From positions 186,001 through 250,000 of the forward strand of contig NZ_CP053084.1 of NCBI RefSeq assembly GCF_013004065.1: DNA of 64,000 nucleotides. Direction: 5' to 3'. The translations under genes were made by a program, and so were the position numbers. The DNA is from Limnobacter sp. SAORIC-580 (lineage in GTDB: Bacteria > Pseudomonadota > Gammaproteobacteria > Burkholderiales > Burkholderiaceae_B). This document shows, piece by piece, positions 61,435 through 64,000 of this stretch. Each line of letters starts with the position of its first letter. Positions within the stretch are counted from its first letter, which is position 1. The notes below the pieces were generated by a model. The model did no database searches and was not told where the DNA came from. It saw nothing but the letters and a program-made list of their open reading frames with translations.

Positions 61435-62091
61435 ATGAAACTCAATGCCGATCTTTCCCAACGCGCGGTCGTCAACAGCAACAACGTCGACTGGGTTGCC
61501 TCACCAGCCCCTGGTGTATGGCGCAAACCACTGGAACGCGATGGCGATGAAGTGGCGCGTTTAACTTCGATTGTTCGTTACGACGCAGGCTGTTCATTTC
61601 CTGAACATGAGCATGGCGGTGGCGAAGAGTTCTTCGTGCTGGAAGGTACTTTTGAAGATGAGTTTGGCGTTTATCCCAAGGGTACATATGTCAAAAATCC
61701 TGTCGGAACCAAACATTCTCCACGCTCCAATAACGGTTGTATTCTTTGGGTAAAGTTGCGTCACATGCACCCAGACGACCAGCAGTCTGTGGTCATCAAC
61801 ACAGTGGAAGGGCCGTGGGAAAACACCCTGTTCCCGGGTGTTCAAATTTGTAGGCTGGATCGTTTTCTAACGACGGATACTTTCCTGTTAAAGTGGTCTC
61901 CCGGCGCAACCTATGCCTTTCATCGGCACAGCGGTGGCGAGGAAATATTTGTGTTGGAGGGTACCTTGCAAGACGAACTCGGTGTTTATCCAGCGGGGAC
62001 CTGGACGCGCAATCCAGACGGAAGTTTTCACAAACCATTTAGTCCGGATGGTTGTTTGATATTGGCGAAAATCGGCCATTTGCCGACCTAG
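61435..62091 (+). CDS. Bicupin protein, ChrR-like
   Basis: This 218-residue protein is built from two cupin halves (about 30-110 and 135-215). Each has a metal-binding motif of the kind H-x-H/E: PEHEHGGGEEFFVLEGTF and FHRHSGGEEIFVLEGTLQ, both followed by 'DE(F/L)GVYP.GT(Y/W)'. It resembles the cupin domain of ChrR, which binds zinc and anti-sigma partners, but lacks the ChrR N-terminal sigma-binding domain. The metal and role are unknown. ATG 61435 is preferred, although no strong ribosome site is seen. Confidence 0.75.
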   Translation: MKLNADLSQRAVVNSNNVDWVASPAPGVWRKPLERDGDEVARLTSIVRYDAGCSFPEHEHGGGEEFFVLEGTFEDEFGVYPKGTYVKNPVGTKHSPRSNNGCILWVKLRHMHPDDQQSVVINTVEGPWENTLFPGVQICRLDRFLTTDTFLLKWSPGATYAFHRHSGGEEIFVLEGTLQDELGVYPAGTWTRNPDGSFHKPFSPDGCLILAKIGHLPT

Positions 62092-62192
62092 GTGTTTGTG
62101 TGTCAAATTAGTGACTTGTCTCTTAGTAGGTTTCACCTCATCTTAAGCACCGGCAGCTTGGTAACAGTACCAAACCCAATTGGACTGTCGCC

Positions 62193-64000
62193 ATGTTGTA
62201 CACCACCCGAATCCTTCTCCCTGCGCTTCTTGTTTCACTGCTGGCTGCATGCGGTGGCAATGACAACACCACCCCTCCCACACGGGTAGAGGGTCAGGAA
62301 ACCTCTCCCACGCTAAGCGCCGGAAGCAATCAGCAAGCCGCAGAGCGAAGCACCATTGAGCTGCGCGCCACGGTGCAAAACACGGATCAGAATTCTGTGG
62401 TGGCTTATGCCTGGTTTCCTGCCAGTGAAGAAACCGTGTTCTTTGGTGATGCGGGTCGGTCGGATGAATCTGTTTTGAATCTGCAACTGCCCCAGGTCAA
62501 CAACGACACCTCTGTTGAGTTTGTGGTGCAAGCCCAGCTTTCCAGCGGCACTGTGCTTGAGGACCGTGTTCAGGTCACCATTCAAAACACCTTCGACAAC
62601 GCCTTGCCCGTGGTCAATACCAATGCGCTGCCTATTCAAGCCGATAACCGGCTAATGGCCAGCGCCTGTGATTCCACCGATTCCGATGGCACCATTCAAA
62701 CTTACCAATGGCGCAATGAAACCCTGAATATTCAATACGAAGAAACAAGCTGCAACTTGAATGTGCAACTGCCCAATTCGCCTGAATCTCAAACTTACAC
62801 CTTGCGGGCCATTGCAATTGACAACGAGGCGGGCTTGGGCTTCAAACTGTTCAATGTCACCACCCCCCAGCGCCCAGCCAACACTGCACCGGTGATTCAA
62901 AACGCCAGTGCATTGCCTGAACCCGTGCGTCCCGGTGAAACTTTGAACTTGCAAGTCAACGCCAGTGATGCCGATGGTGACACCCTGTTTTATCGCTGGA
63001 CACAAACCGATGGTGCGATGCTGGAAATAAGCAATGCAGACAAAGCCATGGCCCAGGTGCAAATTCCACCTGACCTGGCCAATCAAACCTTAAGCTTCCG
63101 CATTGAAGTGTCAGACCGAGCCAATTTCCAAACCTCGGTCAGCCAACGCAGCGTGGATGCCAGCGTGCGCAGCAACACCAGCAATAACGCAGGTCTTCTG
63201 GAGTGCCTGCAAGACCCCACGCGCGTGGGTTGTCCCCTGGCCGGTTTGTTGACTGCGCCTCCCCTCGGTGCTCAACAACCGAGCAGTGCGCAGTTTTCAG
63301 CTGGGCAGTGCACTCCCTTTTATGGCGGTGGTGTGAATGGGCAAGGCTACTCCCACTTGTTGGGTGCCATGCACGAGCACACCGCTTACTCGGATGGGCA
63401 GGCCAACACCGATCCGCTTCAGGTGTACCAGCAAACCCGAGAGCGCGGCATGGACTTTGTCATGTCCTCAGATCATTCCGACAATCTGGCTATTCCCCTG
63501 GCCTTGCCTGACACCGACAATTGCACTGACAACCCCTTGTCTTGCCTGATTTCCGATCCTGACAACTTGCCCAACAGCCTCACCAAGTGGCGCAGTACCT
63601 TGAACCAGGCCAATCAGGTGACTGGCGAGTCGCCTGGCCTGTTCACCGCCATGCGAGGTTTTGAATGGACATCTGACCGTTTTGGGCATGCCAATGTGTA
63701 CTTGAGTAAACACAATATCAACGCCAAGCTTGGCCCGGGCTATTTGGTGTCGATGGATTTGTTCTGGCAGTGGTTTGTGTTGTCGCCGCAATTGGGTGGC
63801 GGTGGAGATGGCCTCATGATATTCAATCACCCTGGCCGTGAAGATGCGCTGCATGGTGCCTTGTTGCAAATTGGTGAGGGCGTGGGCCAGGCCACACGCA
63901 TGGCTGGCGCGCTGAATGCATTGAATGTGTTTCAGCAAGGCGACCCGGCTTACGCCTTTAACGACTTCAAATACGTGGCACCTGCCGACTACCGCGTGGT
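62193..64000 (+). CDS. Lipoprotein with PHP-type phosphoesterase domain, partial
   Basis: The frame starts at ATG 62193 with a lipobox (LLAAC at about residue 18) and stays open for 602 codons to the window end, where it is cut. Residues about 60-310 look like two or three Ig/PKD-like beta domains (for example DSDGTIQTYQWRN and VNASDADGDTLFYRWTQTDG). From about residue 385 it reads LLGAMHEHTAYSDGQANTDP and GMDFVMSSDHSDN, the HxH...DH signature of PHP-fold metal phosphoesterases, with further possible ligands in RGFEWTSDRFGHANVY and FNHPGRE. It is probably a surface or periplasmic phosphodiesterase or related hydrolase. The C-terminus is missing. Confidence 0.75.
   Translation, partial: MLYTTRILLPALLVSLLAACGGNDNTTPPTRVEGQETSPTLSAGSNQQAAERSTIELRATVQNTDQNSVVAYAWFPASEETVFFGDAGRSDESVLNLQLPQVNNDTSVEFVVQAQLSSGTVLEDRVQVTIQNTFDNALPVVNTNALPIQADNRLMASACDSTDSDGTIQTYQWRNETLNIQYEETSCNLNVQLPNSPESQTYTLRAIAIDNEAGLGFKLFNVTTPQRPANTAPVIQNASALPEPVRPGETLNLQVNASDADGDTLFYRWTQTDGAMLEISNADKAMAQVQIPPDLANQTLSFRIEVSDRANFQTSVSQRSVDASVRSNTSNNAGLLECLQDPTRVGCPLAGLLTAPPLGAQQPSSAQFSAGQCTPFYGGGVNGQGYSHLLGAMHEHTAYSDGQANTDPLQVYQQTRERGMDFVMSSDHSDNLAIPLALPDTDNCTDNPLSCLISDPDNLPNSLTKWRSTLNQANQVTGESPGLFTAMRGFEWTSDRFGHANVYLSKHNINAKLGPGYLVSMDLFWQWFVLSPQLGGGGDGLMIFNHPGREDALHGALLQIGEGVGQATRMAGALNALNVFQQGDPAYAFNDFKYVAPADYRV

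Overview
The window reads as a chromosomal piece of a betaproteobacterium of the order Burkholderiales. The main evidence is a set of linkages typical of that order: a TorF-type outer-membrane protein followed by glnK and amtB; gshA-gshB running into a mannose-type PTS EIIA, HPr and enzyme I; metX-metW; and a fused isobutyryl-CoA mutase. Medium GC content and the mix of terpene/fatty-acid catabolism with copper resistance would fit a Limnobacter-like organism, but that is a guess without a database. I see no tRNA, rRNA, CRISPR array or insertion sequence.

Bases 1-8913 (minus strand) hold one end of a type III secretion (T3SS) locus. In transcription order it contains a ZorA/MotA-like and a ZorB/MotB-like motor pair, a small rod-like protein, SctJ, SctK, SctL, the secretin SctC, the gatekeeper SctW, an unknown 116-aa protein, an SctP-like protein, an SctI inner-rod protein and a cut-off small protein that may be the needle. 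Most of the secretion genes overlap by a few bases. No ATPase, export-gate, SctD or translocator gene is in view, so the locus continues left of base 1. By eye it is more AT-rich than the rest. A ZorAB-like ion-driven stator in front of a T3SS operon is the most unusual thing here.

Bases 9026-10929 hold a repeat-rich protein with a FecR-like N-terminus, its terminator and an upstream inverted repeat. Bases 11030-18066 are an acyclic-terpene (atu-like) or branched acyl-CoA carboxylation cluster: short-chain dehydrogenase, carboxyltransferase, acyl-CoA dehydrogenase, biotin subunit and a second acyl-CoA dehydrogenase. Two TetR-style palindromes lie in it, but no regulator gene does. Bases 18123-19614 hold a zinc-protease-like protein and a second short-chain dehydrogenase. 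Bases 19639-26295 are a TetR regulator divergent from an RND efflux operon, with an AcrR-like operator between them.

Bases 27895-32464 are a copper-resistance operon (small His-rich protein, small exported protein, TolC-like protein, multicopper oxidase, cupredoxin, CusF-like protein). Bases 32483-35559 (minus) carry a histidine phosphatase, an APH-family kinase and an acyl-CoA dehydrogenase resembling the parts of ACAD10/11. Then come a strictosidine-synthase-like protein, Dps, an ECF sigma factor with its anti-sigma factor, a DUF4394 lipoprotein, a Crp-family regulator, a DUF962 membrane protein, DUF1840, a lipoprotein, an MFS carrier, an HDR-like Fe-S protein and ComM.

Bases 47274-50454 carry ubiK and the nitrogen-regulated torF-glnK-amtB unit, with overlapping NtrC sites and a sigma-54 promoter visible. 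Bases 50539-60710 are gshA-gshB-EIIA-ptsH-ptsI, metX-metW, a small DUF4212-like protein and icmF. Bases 60711-61434 are non-coding and contain a degenerate 42-bp tandem repeat. The window ends with a bicupin protein and the first 602 codons of a lipoprotein carrying a PHP-type phosphoesterase domain.
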